Origin: Citrus sinensis
Taxonomy: Eukaryota > Streptophyta > Magnoliopsida > Sapindales > Rutaceae
Direction: 5' to 3'
NCBI RefSeq assembly: GCF_022201045.2
Contig: NC_068561.1
Location: 12,363,001 to 12,427,000, forward strand
DNA length: 64,000 nt
The translations under genes were made by a program, and so were the position numbers. Positions 20,681-32,430 of the stretch are shown here, piece by piece. The notes under the pieces were generated by a model. The model had not been told where the DNA came from, did no database searches, and worked only from the letters and a program-made list of their open reading frames with translations. The first letter of the stretch is position 1. The number at the start of each line of letters is the position of its first letter.

Positions 20681-23498
20681 TTAAATTAACACGAAGTGCT
20701 CTGCGTATGGTACCATGTAGCGGATCTTGTAAAGTTCAACGAGCCCTTTGGGATCTTTTAATTTTGTCTGCTTATAAGCATCGACCTGGTTCAACTCCTG
20801 CACAGGGGTTTTTCACAATATATGTATATGTATATGTATATATAGCCCAGTACTTTGACGAATTTCACAATAAGTAAAGTAGAAAGAAGGGCTTTCGTAT
20901 GTACCTCAATCCATGCTGCCAATTTAGGCCTGCCTGCTGTGATGTCATACTTGATTACTTCTGATAAGAAGATCTGGGCTCTTTCAACAAATGGAATATA
21001 GGCTATGTCCACCTGAAGATCAAATCATTCCCATTCATAATCATAGAAACAGTACTCAAATCATTTATCATGCAACATTGTTCCAAGTGCACTATTTAGT
21101 TTCCGCACTGTAAACTACTTGCTTTTACATCACAAAATCTGTAAGATTAACGTACCAAACTGAGCTGGCCAAGGAGGAATGGACCGTCATCAAACTTATG
21201 AAGAGCCTTCTCCAAGTAATCAAAACAAGGACCTGTAACAATTGAAAATTCTAGCGAGTTTAGCATAAATCCGAAATGAAATCCATAACAAACTAATAAG
21301 TTCATCAAGATTTAAATCCAACCAGCTTCCTTTGCCGGGTCTCCTTTGAATGAACCATACACAGTGATGTTGAATGTATCAGAGTAGGAAAACAATTCTT
21401 CAGCAAACTTTCTTTTCTCAGGATCCTGCAATATTTGCATAACATCGCGTTACTCGAAGTTTTTTTTTTACGCGTTACTCGAAGTTAAGTGATGAGAAAG
21501 AAGCTTTTTATCAATAGCAACAATGAATTCAGCACATCTTACATCAGGTAATAGTGAAGGCCCTTCAAAATTGCTGTCTACATACTTAATCAAATCAAGA
21601 CTCTCACCAACAATTTTGCCGTTGTGTTCAAGCGCAGGCACCTGTAAAGAAGAACTCTAATAGGTAAATACTTCACACAGCTCCCCTTGCACGCAGGCAA
21701 TTTAACTCAATAAGATCAATCAAGCCACTTAATGACTTGGAAAATTTTGACCTTTCATTTTAAGCATTCGACTTATCGTGACTTTTGATTCATGGATTGA
21801 TTCATAAAGATTGCAAGCATTTTCAAGACGCGCATATACACGTGAATCCACATACTCTTCCTCTACATTGATCTATCAACAATTACACTGGTTATTTAAA
21901 TTTCATTAACTTCCAAATTTTTCAAAAGTTTCACATTAGAGACTTAGTTTCTTTTAAGATTATTAAACTTATTCCCAAATTCCAAATGATAAGACGAGCA
22001 TTACAGATGAACAATCTCTAACAATGAGCATTTGGCACGTCACTATAGCTTTGCTAAAGCTACAATTTCTTACCCACATAACGGTATTTGCTTTTAACAA
22101 TAATGGAAAAATGCAGCAGATCTATTAAAATGAAAATAACAGCATCACAATTTTATTTATTTATTTAGTTTTTCTTTTCGTATCACCTTGTTAGCAGGGT
22201 GAACTTTCTCCTTGTACCAAACAGGCTTATCTTCAAGGCTTATGGCAACTAACTTAATCTCATCTTGTAATCCCTGCAGCACATCAAATTCAGACGGTAT
22301 TAAAAGGAAATTAAATTACAAATCCATTGTTTTTTTCTTTAAGAAACCAAAAAAAAAAATTCTAGATTAAAGGCAGAGTACAGAACAAATAAATAACAAA
22401 AAATTAAAGAAAATAAAAAATAAAAAACCTTATAGTTCCTGGTGATCCACACACGCTGAGCAAATGGGCACGTGTAAGCCATATACAGCCTTAAATATAC
22501 AAGAAAATGAATCAGTCTATTTTAAAATGATCTGAGCAATGTCAGTAACTAAGATATTGTTTAGAATTAAGGTGCTATAGTTTTTCAGGTGCAGTTGAAA
22601 AAAAATTATAACTGTCAAACAAAAATTAATAATATATAGTAAATATACATTTTAAATAATAATTTTGACAAAATTATTAAAGATATAATAAATTTTTATT
22701 ATATAAGTGAAAAATCGTATCAACGTAGCTTACAAGTTACAGCAGTTAGTGTTTACCAAACACTTTAGTATTGTACCTTTTAAGCTACAGCTGTTCAACC
22801 TCAATCTTAAACGCACTCTAAATAGTAAACTACACAATCACACGATTTTGTAAGCCTTTGTGCAAATTATGTTAGGAGAATATTATTTTGCCTCTATTAG
22901 ATATTTTTTTCACTGGTTAGGCCACTATTAACAACTTATTTCATCCCTTCAACGGTCCTTTTTTTTTTTTTTCTTTTCTGTTACAATTTTAACAACAGTG
23001 AAAGAATGACCAAATTAAAGTGTCAGTATGCCTCACTTAGATGTGAATTAATCAATCTGAATGACATCTACTCGAGCAACACCATAAATGAGAAATGTCA
23101 TCAACAAATGTCACGATACAATTCAATCCGAACTATATTATCTTAAACTACATTAAACACAGGACGGTACTGAATTTTAGTCTAGTCCAATCTTTTTTCT
23201 AGAAAATCCGAGCTTTTATATAAATATATACACACTCAGTTAACAAAAAATGAAAAAAAAAAAAAAAGTAAGTAGATAAAAGAACCTGGTAGTTCCATCG
23301 AAAACAGATGGTGGTTGCTCGGATTTAGAATCCAACACTGGAGGAAGATTCTCATGAACACTATCAAATAAAACATAGAATGATCGTTAAAATCATCGCG
23401 ATGATCATGATCGTGAGCATTACGAGATTCTAAGAGAAACCCTGTAACAAAAATACAAATACGACAATATAGAATGGAAATTCTTACACAGTCGCCAT
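20681..23498 (-). CDS. GSTL: Lambda-class glutathione S-transferase, copy 1
   Basis: Nine coding exons: 23488-23498, 23286-23360, 22429-22489, 22187-22273, 21543-21641, 21323-21425, 21156-21232, 20905-21012 and 20681-20797. They total 738 bp, or 245 residues. The N-terminal thioredoxin-fold domain has the lambda active site TCPFAQRVW, where Cys (not Ser) binds glutathione, then NKVPALEHNGKIVGESLDLI. The helical domain carries LEKALHKFDDGPFLLGQLSLVDIAYIPFVER and RPKLAAWIE. Lambda GSTs are small cytosolic proteins acting as glutathione-dependent thiol transferases, for example removing glutathione from oxidised flavonols. The ATG is set by the 11-bp first exon shared by all three copies. All junctions use GT-AG and the frame is intact. 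Confidence 0.95.
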
Positions 23499-25022
23499 TG
23501 CGTTGACTTTTTTACGAGTACTTTTCTTGTAAGCTTTTTGTTCTGTACTGTCTCTGCTGGCAATCTCATACATAAAATGCGACTACGGTGCCGTTGATAT
23601 AGGAGCTGTTAAATCATTATTTATCATTCTGTGACGCCATTTGCAGTTTATTTATTGTATAGATTTTAAATCACGCAACGACTTGACAAACTGTGAGTGG
23701 TGCGTAGTGAGTGGGGAATTTTTCTTTCTTTTTATTTTTTAAAGTTTATTTTGACCAATTAAACAGAGTTAACCTAACAACTTGCCATTTTATTAATTTC
23801 TTGATAGGTAACGTAGTACTCTTATTTAGCCCTTCCCGGTTTCACGAGTTGCTCAATTTCAACTTGACTTTTTCTTTATTCCTACATTTTTTACATTAAT
23901 GCGAGTGATTTAGCTACAATATTTCCTGGCACTCTGACTTCAAAGAAAATGACTTGGATGATTGCTGATCTCCAGAAAGTTATTTTTTCAACAGTGATAT
24001 GTGCACAATAAATAACACACTAATATTAGAATTTGATCATTTTATATTATAAGATAAAATAGTCAAATAAAATATATATCTTTAAATAAATTTAATGATA
24101 AATAAAGAACAAGTAAAAAAATTATAAGAATAAATTAATTAATCAATTGTCTAAGCTTCTATTGATTTGCATATTTAAAAATAATGCGAACTTATTATAA
24201 TTATTTTCTGGAACGGATGGATTTACAAAAAAAAAATTTTCCACCCAAAAAAAGCATTGTGATGCTGAAACCAAAAAATATATATTGATATATGTGCCAA
24301 AAATAGCTCAAAATTTAGAACAAAAGGTAGATAAATAAAAATTTAACTACATGACAAAATATTCACTATAAGATAAGTGTTTTTTTTTTTTTTTTGGTTT
24401 TTTGATGATCACATAGACCCCCTTGGATTTATAAATAATTTATGATTATATCCCTTAATTATAATCAAAACCTTTTGTAATAAATGCATATACAATATTA
24501 AGATAAAAATAATAAATAAAATACATATAAATACAACTAAAGTAATAAAATAACATATATACATGTCATGCAAATTACTTTTAATATTAAGCTATTATAA
24601 GTATATCTTGGCAAATTTTATTAATATTTAAATTCATTAATCCAAAATTAACTTCAAAATTTCTGCTACTATAGAGATAATAAAAAAAATCATAAATGAA
24701 ATATATAATACAGATTTTGTAAGTAATTTTTTATGCTAAAATAATTATTTAAATATTATTAATCAGTGAAACATATTTTATTAAGATTAAACCATATTTG
24801 GCAGATCGATAATAATTAAGTAATTTTGTTTAATTTAAAAATAATTTATAAAATTATATTATTTTAATATATTAGATTATTTTAATACTTTATTCTTATT
24901 TATTATAGACGTTATATAAAGTCAATTTTTGGGTTGTCTTAATTGAAGGATATAATTGCAAAAATTGGGTTTATGTGAACATTTATAAAATTAAAGGGTC
25001 TATGTGACCATTTGAGAATACC
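23499..25022. other. Promoter side of GSTL copy 1 and AT-rich intergenic DNA
   Basis: The first ~200 bp are 5' flank of the gene. The rest is very AT-rich, with T and A tracts and no supported gene. Confidence 0.6.
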
Positions 25023-25738
25023 TTAGGCTATGTTTGGGAGCTAGGATTATGTGTAGGATTGAATTAATTTTAGTATTAATTATGCATTTTATGTTCGGCA
25101 AGCTCCAATCTGGATTAGATTATGGGACAAAATTTAAATTTAGTCCTAAGATCATGGGATTAGCAATCCCAATTGGAATATTGGTTTAGTTAGGATTAAC
25201 TTTAAAAATAATTGTTTATTTAATTAATTATTACTTGAATATCTAATGTACTATTTAATTTAATAATCACTATATTAAAATTAATCATGAAAATGAATAA
25301 TACTAGTAATTGGTTGCTTTTATATTGTTTGCTAATCTTTTATTAAAATAAAATATATTTAAAATATTTAATAAAAATTAAATTAAATATTTAAATAATT
25401 TTTAATTTAATTTAATTCAACCTAATCTAATTTATATTTTTTTTATTATGATTATGATTATCTAATAACTAATTTTCTATATATTTAATTTTAATTAATT
25501 GTCTTTTAAATTAATATTAATAATATTTTAGTATTAAATATTCATAAATAGTTCATATTTATATTTAAATGCCAACTTAAATGCTAATTAATTTTTCTTC
25601 AAATATAATTTAATATAGTCCAATCCAATATTGTACTAAATATAAGACAATATTATATAATCAAATCTAATATAATTAAATCTAATCTAGTCTGATCCTA
25701 ATAATCAGTCCAATCTAATCCTACGTGCCAAATGAGCC
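25023..25738. mobile_element. Tourist-like MITE candidate
   Basis: The left end GGCTATGTTTGGGAGCTAGGATTA and right end TAATCCTACGTGCCAAATGAGCC form an imperfect terminal inverted repeat. The ~715-bp interior is AT-rich and non-coding. TTA precedes and TAA follows, so only a TA duplication is certain. The superfamily assignment is inferred from the GGC...TTTGG end type. Confidence 0.5.
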
Positions 25739-26169
25739 TAAATGTGTAGATAGCTTTTTAATTCCATCTTTTATAGGTACTGATTTAATAATGTCACGTA
25801 CCTTAATTATAGAATTTGGCACAATTCCATCTTTCATCTACATAAAATATTTAAGTGATTTTTTTTTAATTTATAGAATTTGGCACTATAGATGCTCTAA
25901 CGGATTTTCTATTACCCTTGCATTTTCAGCAATAAAATGTTGGTAGAAGGTCGTATTGGTTTTTGGCTGCCTTCCGGGAAGATGTAATTAATGGTTTGTG
26001 CTGCTTTCTTAGAAGATCATTTCATGAAGCAAACTTAGTTTTTTTGTGGCTTCTTTGATTATAATACAGACTTCAATTTTTGTGTGGTCTCTTTATTTGT
26101 TTAGCTTCCTTCCGTTACCACATTGTGTTACTATTCTTATGAGAGACGAGATCTGAGGAGCGTTGCTGT

Positions 26170-27079
26170 TACAAATGGCTAACGGGTTGTCTCAGCCATT
26201 AAAGGAAGGCTCATGCGTGCTCATGCTCGTGCTTGTGTCTTACCGTCATGTGTTTCGTGTTGTGTTGTGCCTAATCTTTTTTGTTTGGCCTAGCCCAACA
26301 CACATGACATGCCCACTTGTGTCATGCCCACACAAGTCGTGCCATAGGCCGTACCATGCCTAAGAGAAAAAAGCACGATGAATTTTTTTTAATATTTTTA
26401 AGAGGGTATGCCAAGTTGCTGGCATACTTTTCTCAAGTCTATATGTTTTTTGGCTCCATATGCCTTTAGTCAAATTCAATAGAATCAAAAATTCAAAACT
26501 TAAGTCTATATTCAATAATAATAAACTAATGATAGTAAAATAATGTAATATTAATTACTAAGTTAGACTATACAGTATTAGAATTCTTTTTTAATACTTA
26601 GACTATACAGTATTAGAATTCTTTTTTAATACTTATCAAAACAACAACAACAATAATAAAGTTTTTCCTAAAGGTTTATTTAATTGTTAACTTGGACTTA
26701 AATAAAATCATACATCATAGTCCATAATAACAATAACACATATTTATAAAATTGTGATATGTATATTTTATTTATTAAAATCATGATATCAATTATTCAT
26801 TTACAATTCAAATTATTTGTAAAATCATAAAACTTTAAGTTTGCATTCATTAAAAAGTGAAATGTGCTTATTGCATACCTTTTCACGTGTCATGTTTTAG
26901 CCTATATCTAATTGTGTCATGCTTTTAAAACCTACATGCCTAAATTATAAGCCCAGCCAATTCGTGTGCATGTCATGTCGTGCCCTGTTCACCACCGAAA
27001 CGTGCTCATGTCGTGCCATGTTGTACGAACATATGTAGTGTTGGTGTTGTGCCACGTGTCGTTTGGCCCGTTAGCCATA
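26170..27079. mobile_element. Non-autonomous DNA element with ATGGCTAACGGG ends
   Basis: ATGGCTAACGGG near 26173 is repeated in inverse as CCCGTTAGCCAT near 27067-27078. GC-rich subterminal blocks full of CATGTCGTG/CACGACATG variants occur at both ends and an AT-rich core lies between. The structure suggests a hAT-like non-autonomous element. No clear target duplication was found. It includes a 35-38 bp tandem duplication (TTAGACTATACAGTATTAG...) at about 26565-26635. Confidence 0.5.
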
Positions 27080-27249
27080 TCTAGTAGTTACTCATTATTC
27101 CTCCCTTGAGATTTTGTGTACCTCCACTTCGGTAGAAAGTATTAGTGTATCTTCACTTTCTTCTCTTGTCGTTAATACATTGTTTCATATATGGTTTGTC
27201 ATTGACGGAAAGTTTGTAATTGCATACTTTATTGATTGGATTCGGCTAT

Positions 27250-28208
27250 GTTGGAGCATCATCTTCAACATAGCGACAAATGACACAAGACGTGCGATCA
27301 TATAAACTCGATCTGATGGTCACGATTAAGGCGACAAAGAACACAAGATATGCATATGATTATAGGTTATTGTCCACAAAGACATCTTAGAGGCCATAAT
27401 GTCATGTGCCACTGATCGTCTCTGCCTCTTCTTCGCCTTCGCTCTTCGTCACTTTCTTCATTATAATCGGAATCAATCTCATCTTCGCTCCATCACGTCA
27501 ACAAAATCAAGCAATGGCATAGTTTAATCAACCAAGTTTCTTTAGAATTTTTAAGAAATGGTATTTGTAGACAAATGCAAACACAAAGGAAAACTTCTTC
27601 TCAATATAATAATCTTACAAATGGTATCTGAGATTTAAAGCAATTAATGAGATAGCCTTGATAGATATGACTGGAACTATTGATTGATTAGGTTGCTTCA
27701 TAGTTTCATATCCTCTATATTTCTATATAATAAATTCCTCAGGAAATGCTCCCACTCTAGGAACTCTAGTCTCAATCAAGTCTTGGTTGTTGCTCTATAC
27801 ACAGTTGCAAAGAACTATGACCCCTTACCTCACAACCATACACGTTTATGATGCCCGCTCCCATTGTGGATCAAAATAAGAAACAATGGAATCTCGTCCT
27901 TCGACTTCCTCCTCTGCTCGTCTCATAGTCCTATTCCACGCTTCTGTACACCATCTCAACCTCCAAGTTCTCATTCTCGTTTCACCTCCTCTATCTCACC
28001 TGGCACCACGTGGACGCCCTTCGCGTGTGGAGGACCGACCCATTGTCGCATTGGTTGGAGAAAATCATATCGAATTAGAGAAAATTAGGTATTTGGCGTT
28101 GCAGAAGACCAATCCCGTTGTCGCCTTAATCGTGACCGTCATATCGAGTTTGTATGATCGCACGGCTTGTGTCAGTTGGTGCTACGTTGGAGATGCTCCA
28201 ATGTATCC
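27250..28208. mobile_element. Mutator-like element with long terminal inverted repeats
   Basis: About 90 bp at the left (TTGGAGCATC ... GTGCGATCATATAAACTCGAT ... GGTCACGATTAAGGCGACAA) recur inverted at 28115-28205 with roughly 85-90% match. Long inverted termini of this size are typical of Mutator-like elements. The interior (~770 bp) has no transposase that I can recognise; the open frames at 27864-28221 are short and look incidental. A 9-bp target duplication was not identified. Confidence 0.55.
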
Positions 28209-31200
28209 TGACCTTGATTGATTATACATTTAAGACAAATTTACAAGTTTTCACTTTGAAAATAGCATATGGATAGAAACTTGCTAATACCTACTATCAA
28301 TAGATGCATTCTTTTATACACTGTGTTTTAACTCAAAACAAAAGCCATGCTTTTGCCTTTCATCTATTAGAATCGAAGCCAAAAAAAAAAAGTCATAATC
28401 TTTTATCTTTCATCCACTGGAATCGAAGCCACAAAAAGCTCATAACCCATTTCAATTGTTCTCAAATGGTTTAAAGAAATTAGAAGTTGCTTTAACAAAA
28501 TGAAAAAGAATCGTCTCAATCAATAACATTTGGGATGGATTCTATGAATTTTACTGAACGAACTGCCATTAGTGAATATTGATGACAACCTAGAAATCAT
28601 CCACTTGCATTAGAGCCAAGAGTCAGGTAGCTGCATCATTTCCCTTTTATGGCTATTTGCCCCCTCATAATGATGATGGGATTAGTTAGAGTGTAGTTGA
28701 GATCGTTGTTATTGGTGATCTGGGTGTGTGAGGATGATATTTAAATATTTTTTCTTTAAAGTATGAAAATGGATGACATAAATTAGGGTTTTAGTTAACT
28801 CAAATTGGTGTTTTAATTGACTACCCTTGACCTGACATTGGATTGTCTTTCCTTGACCTTTGCCTCCACAAATACCCAAGATGAGAAACCTATCATGATC
28901 ATTCATGAATCATTAAAATTTTCTTCATCTCTAAATAAGTACCAATTTTTGGAAACCAAAAAAAAAAAGAAAAGCTCAATTAGCCCGCCTTAATATTTAG
29001 AGGATTCAAGAAATTCTTGGTGATGTAAACAACTACATTATCCATAAATGTAGGGAAATGTAGAAACCATCCATATTGTTGTCCAAGTTTTACCTAAAAG
29101 TAATTGAATGGCAACCTATGATCAAAACTGAAGTCCACTCAATTAAGTAGAAGCTCAATCCTATTTCATTATTCTCAATTTCTACAAACACAAATTCGTG
29201 TTTTAGTTACTTTATTTAATTCGACATGGATTATTTAGGCTAAAGATGAGATGATAATATGAATTTTGAAAGCAACTATTGGTTACTAAGTCTATTAAAT
29301 TCTGTTTTTTAGAGTAATTGTTTGGTATATACGGTCAGTTATTGCAGTGAACTGTTGGTACCTGATTAGGTGATAATATGAGCTTTGGATGCATTTGTTG
29401 AGTTATTAAGTTTTATTTTTTGCTGCAGTTATTTAATATATATGTTCAGTTGCTGCAGTGAGTGTGTTGGTTCGATATTAAGTGATAAAAATGTTGAATG
29501 CATAAAAATGTGAATGCATTTGTTGGAAGTTGAGTTCTGTTTTTTAGGACAGCTGTTTAATATTGTTTATACACTTTGGTGCCAATTCTTACAAGAAGCT
29601 CTTGCCTAGTAGCTTTGATTATAATGGTTCAAGGATATTTTTGTCCTTTAATCAATTAACTAACAGGCATTTAAACAGTATGCTAATGGCAGGGAAGGAA
29701 AGCGGGATACGCCAATACTTTCTATCAAAGTGGAGATACACCAAGTCCTAGGGAAGGAAAGTGGAAATTACCCCTACTTTGTTTATCATAAAGAATTATA
29801 TTTTTTATGGTTTCCTTTATTTGTTCAGTTTCCATTCGATACCACATTGTGTTGGTATTCTTATGAGACATGAGAACTAATGAGTGTCGTTGCTCACTAT
29901 TGTGACAGGCCACGTGTCTAGCTCTTATTAGGAGAGTTCTAACTCTCACTACACATCTCTCTCATTGAGAGCTAGACATTTTCTATAAGGTGAGTGACAA
30001 TGCTCACTAGATCAAATGCATTCTTATGATACACTATCAAGTATTGTATTTGGTATTCACTGATCCTAGTAATAGACTTTACTGACACAAATTTTAGTGT
30101 AACGTTCTATAAGGGCTTATGTGATACTAAAATTAGTGTCAACGAAACATTCATTAATGCTAGATTTAGTATGAATGAAGATTATTTTTCTACCAGTGAT
30201 CCCACAAATAAAATATCTTTTAAATCTTCTTGTTTTAATTTCCATGCAAAAAGGATAATTATTTTATCCGCAAACCCGCAAAATCCATTCTCTGCGAGCA
30301 ATCTTATCAGTAATAGGTAGTTCTGAAAATATAAACCAAAACTTACCACAAGCAGTAGGCGGGTTTGGTAAAAGGAAAAAATCCACTAAATACTCATATG
30401 AGTATCCACTCATCGACATTAGTGCTTTTATCTTTTAGTATATAAAATAAGAGTGAGACCTAACATTAAACCAAGAAGCAATATATAAGAAAATCACATG
30501 AATTATGTTGGATGAGTGCTACTAGTAGTTAAAGTTGGTAGAGTTCCTTGAATCTCTATTGGAATTCGAGATCCCAGCTTAGGATGGGATTTCGTACAAA
30601 ATTTTATCCCGATTTAATTACTATTTGGATTGAGATTTGGGACTCAAATTTGTCCTGATTTACTATTCATAATGGAATTCACGACGTTTGAAAATCATGA
30701 TCGAGATCTCGAATGGCCTGAAATATGGGTTTTCAGATATGTATGACAAGTTAGTTTGATTAATCAAATAGATTTGATATGTTGGTCATACGTGTATGAC
30801 AAGTTTTTATAAGTTATATATGACATGTTGGTAATAAATGTATGACATATCGCTTATAGTGATATGAATGTCGTTCACAAAAAAAATCTATAACATATGA
30901 CAGAAAACTCATGTCATTTGAGACAATTTAGGATCTTGATCGAGCTGGGGTGGGGACATATTTTTGTCTCGATTTACTATTCAACATGGGATTTAGAACA
31001 TATATTTTGTCCCAAGATAGGATCAGGATCAATATATTTTGGGCCATCCTGACCCTATTGATGGTGGTAATGAGATAAAGATCTTTAATTCTAGGAGCTT
31101 GGTGTTGAATGATATGGATTCATGGGTGCTACTCTTGGATGCTAGTTCATGGACTATGGTTATTTGTTCTTTTTTTTTTTTTGAACAAAGTACTTGTGAT

Positions 31201-32060
31201 GGAATTGTGTATTTTGTACTTAAATTGAAGAATTTGCGTATTCATACTTAAATTGGAGAATTTGTTCTTTTTAACGGTAAATGTTCGTTAAGTCTTTATA
31301 TTTTGTGTTAAGTGTCTATTTAATTCCTATATTTTAAAAAATATCTTAAGACATCTTTATTGTTAAATATGTTATACTCTGCACCTACTTTTTCTTTACT
31401 TTTATAATAATACCCTTCCAAGAATATTTACATTAATTTTTATTTATCAAACTAATATCAAATTAACCCTGAAAATAAAATAATAACAAAAAATTTTATA
31501 CTAATTTTTTATAAATTGTCATTTTTCTTTTTATTAATGTCCCAAGATTATTGTATGGATATTTTTGTAAAACTTAAGAAAAAATTAGTAAGGTGCAGAA
31601 GTATAACATATTTAACAAGAGGGACATTATGATATATTTTTTAAAATATAAGGAACTATGAGCATTTACATTTTGTTTTAATGTTGAAACTTTTATATTC
31701 TCACCTCCATTGCTGAAAATTAGAATGGAGTGTGTCATGTGAATTTTTTTAAACCAATTTTATAAATTTATAGTTTGATTTATGTAATTTATATTTTTAA
31801 GTTTGGAAACAGGCAAAAAATTCATTGGATACCCATGTGAGTTTGGTAATTACTCAAACCTCCAATGAGAGGATTTTGGAGGAAAAAAAAAAAACTCACA
31901 ATGGGCATGGTGTGGGTTAGGTAATTTGATCTTTTGCTAGTGCGGGGCGTAGTATTGGCAAACCTGCGCCCTACGGCCCTACCCAGTGCCATTCATATCC
32001 TTGCAATACAAATCTAACAACTTTACAATATGGATGTTAACAAGTTTTGACAGTTCTACG
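28209..32060. other. Intergenic DNA with degraded repeats
   Basis: No gene is supported. It contains a ~115-bp tandem repeat (29245-29570), a segment at 29800-29930 related to 26080-26170, and sequence at 30250-30460 and 31800-31990 with CGGGTTTGGTA-like blocks reminiscent of degraded hAT ends. The remainder is AT-rich. Confidence 0.55.
29245..29570. repeat. ~115-bp tandem repeat, about three copies
   Basis: The block GTGATAATATGA...GCATTTGTTGAGTTATTAAG...TTCAGTTGCTGCAGTGA recurs with starts near 29249, 29370 and 29481, giving periods of about 121 and 111 bp. The copies are diverged. Confidence 0.6.
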
Positions 32061-32430
32061 CTGCTTCAGTTTTTATTTATGAAAGCACAACATACACTCT
32101 AAATGAACATTGATACTTCGAAGACATCAACATGCTAGCTCACATCTGCAAATCAAACCTACAGGTACACATAGCTTAGCTTTGTCATGAGAGATCTCAA
32201 CAAGGCACCAAACTTATTTATTAGGCATCATCAACAAGCTCACATCTGCACACAATATGTAAGTACATAACATAGCTTATTATAAGAGATCTCCTGACGG
32301 CACCAATTTATTCGGCATGCCACTGTGATGTTGGGTTGCAGATTCATTGCTGCGCAAGCAAAAAAAGAAAACAGTTTGTAGAGGTTACAAAACTGGCTAG
32401 AAAGAAATAATCTAACAAAAATCAGATTAT
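32060..32430 (-). other. 3' flank/UTR of GSTL copy 2 with internal duplication
   Basis: The block CATCAACA...GCTCACATCTGCA...ACATAGCTTA...GAGATCTC...GGCACCAA occurs twice (about 32125-32215 and 32225-32310) and is related to the 3' flanks of copies 1 and 3. It is likely transcribed but non-coding. Confidence 0.5.

Noticed and set aside
27864..28221. Overlapping plus-strand frames of 74 and 111 codons
   Set aside because: They lie in the interior and right inverted end of the Mutator-like element and show no domain.
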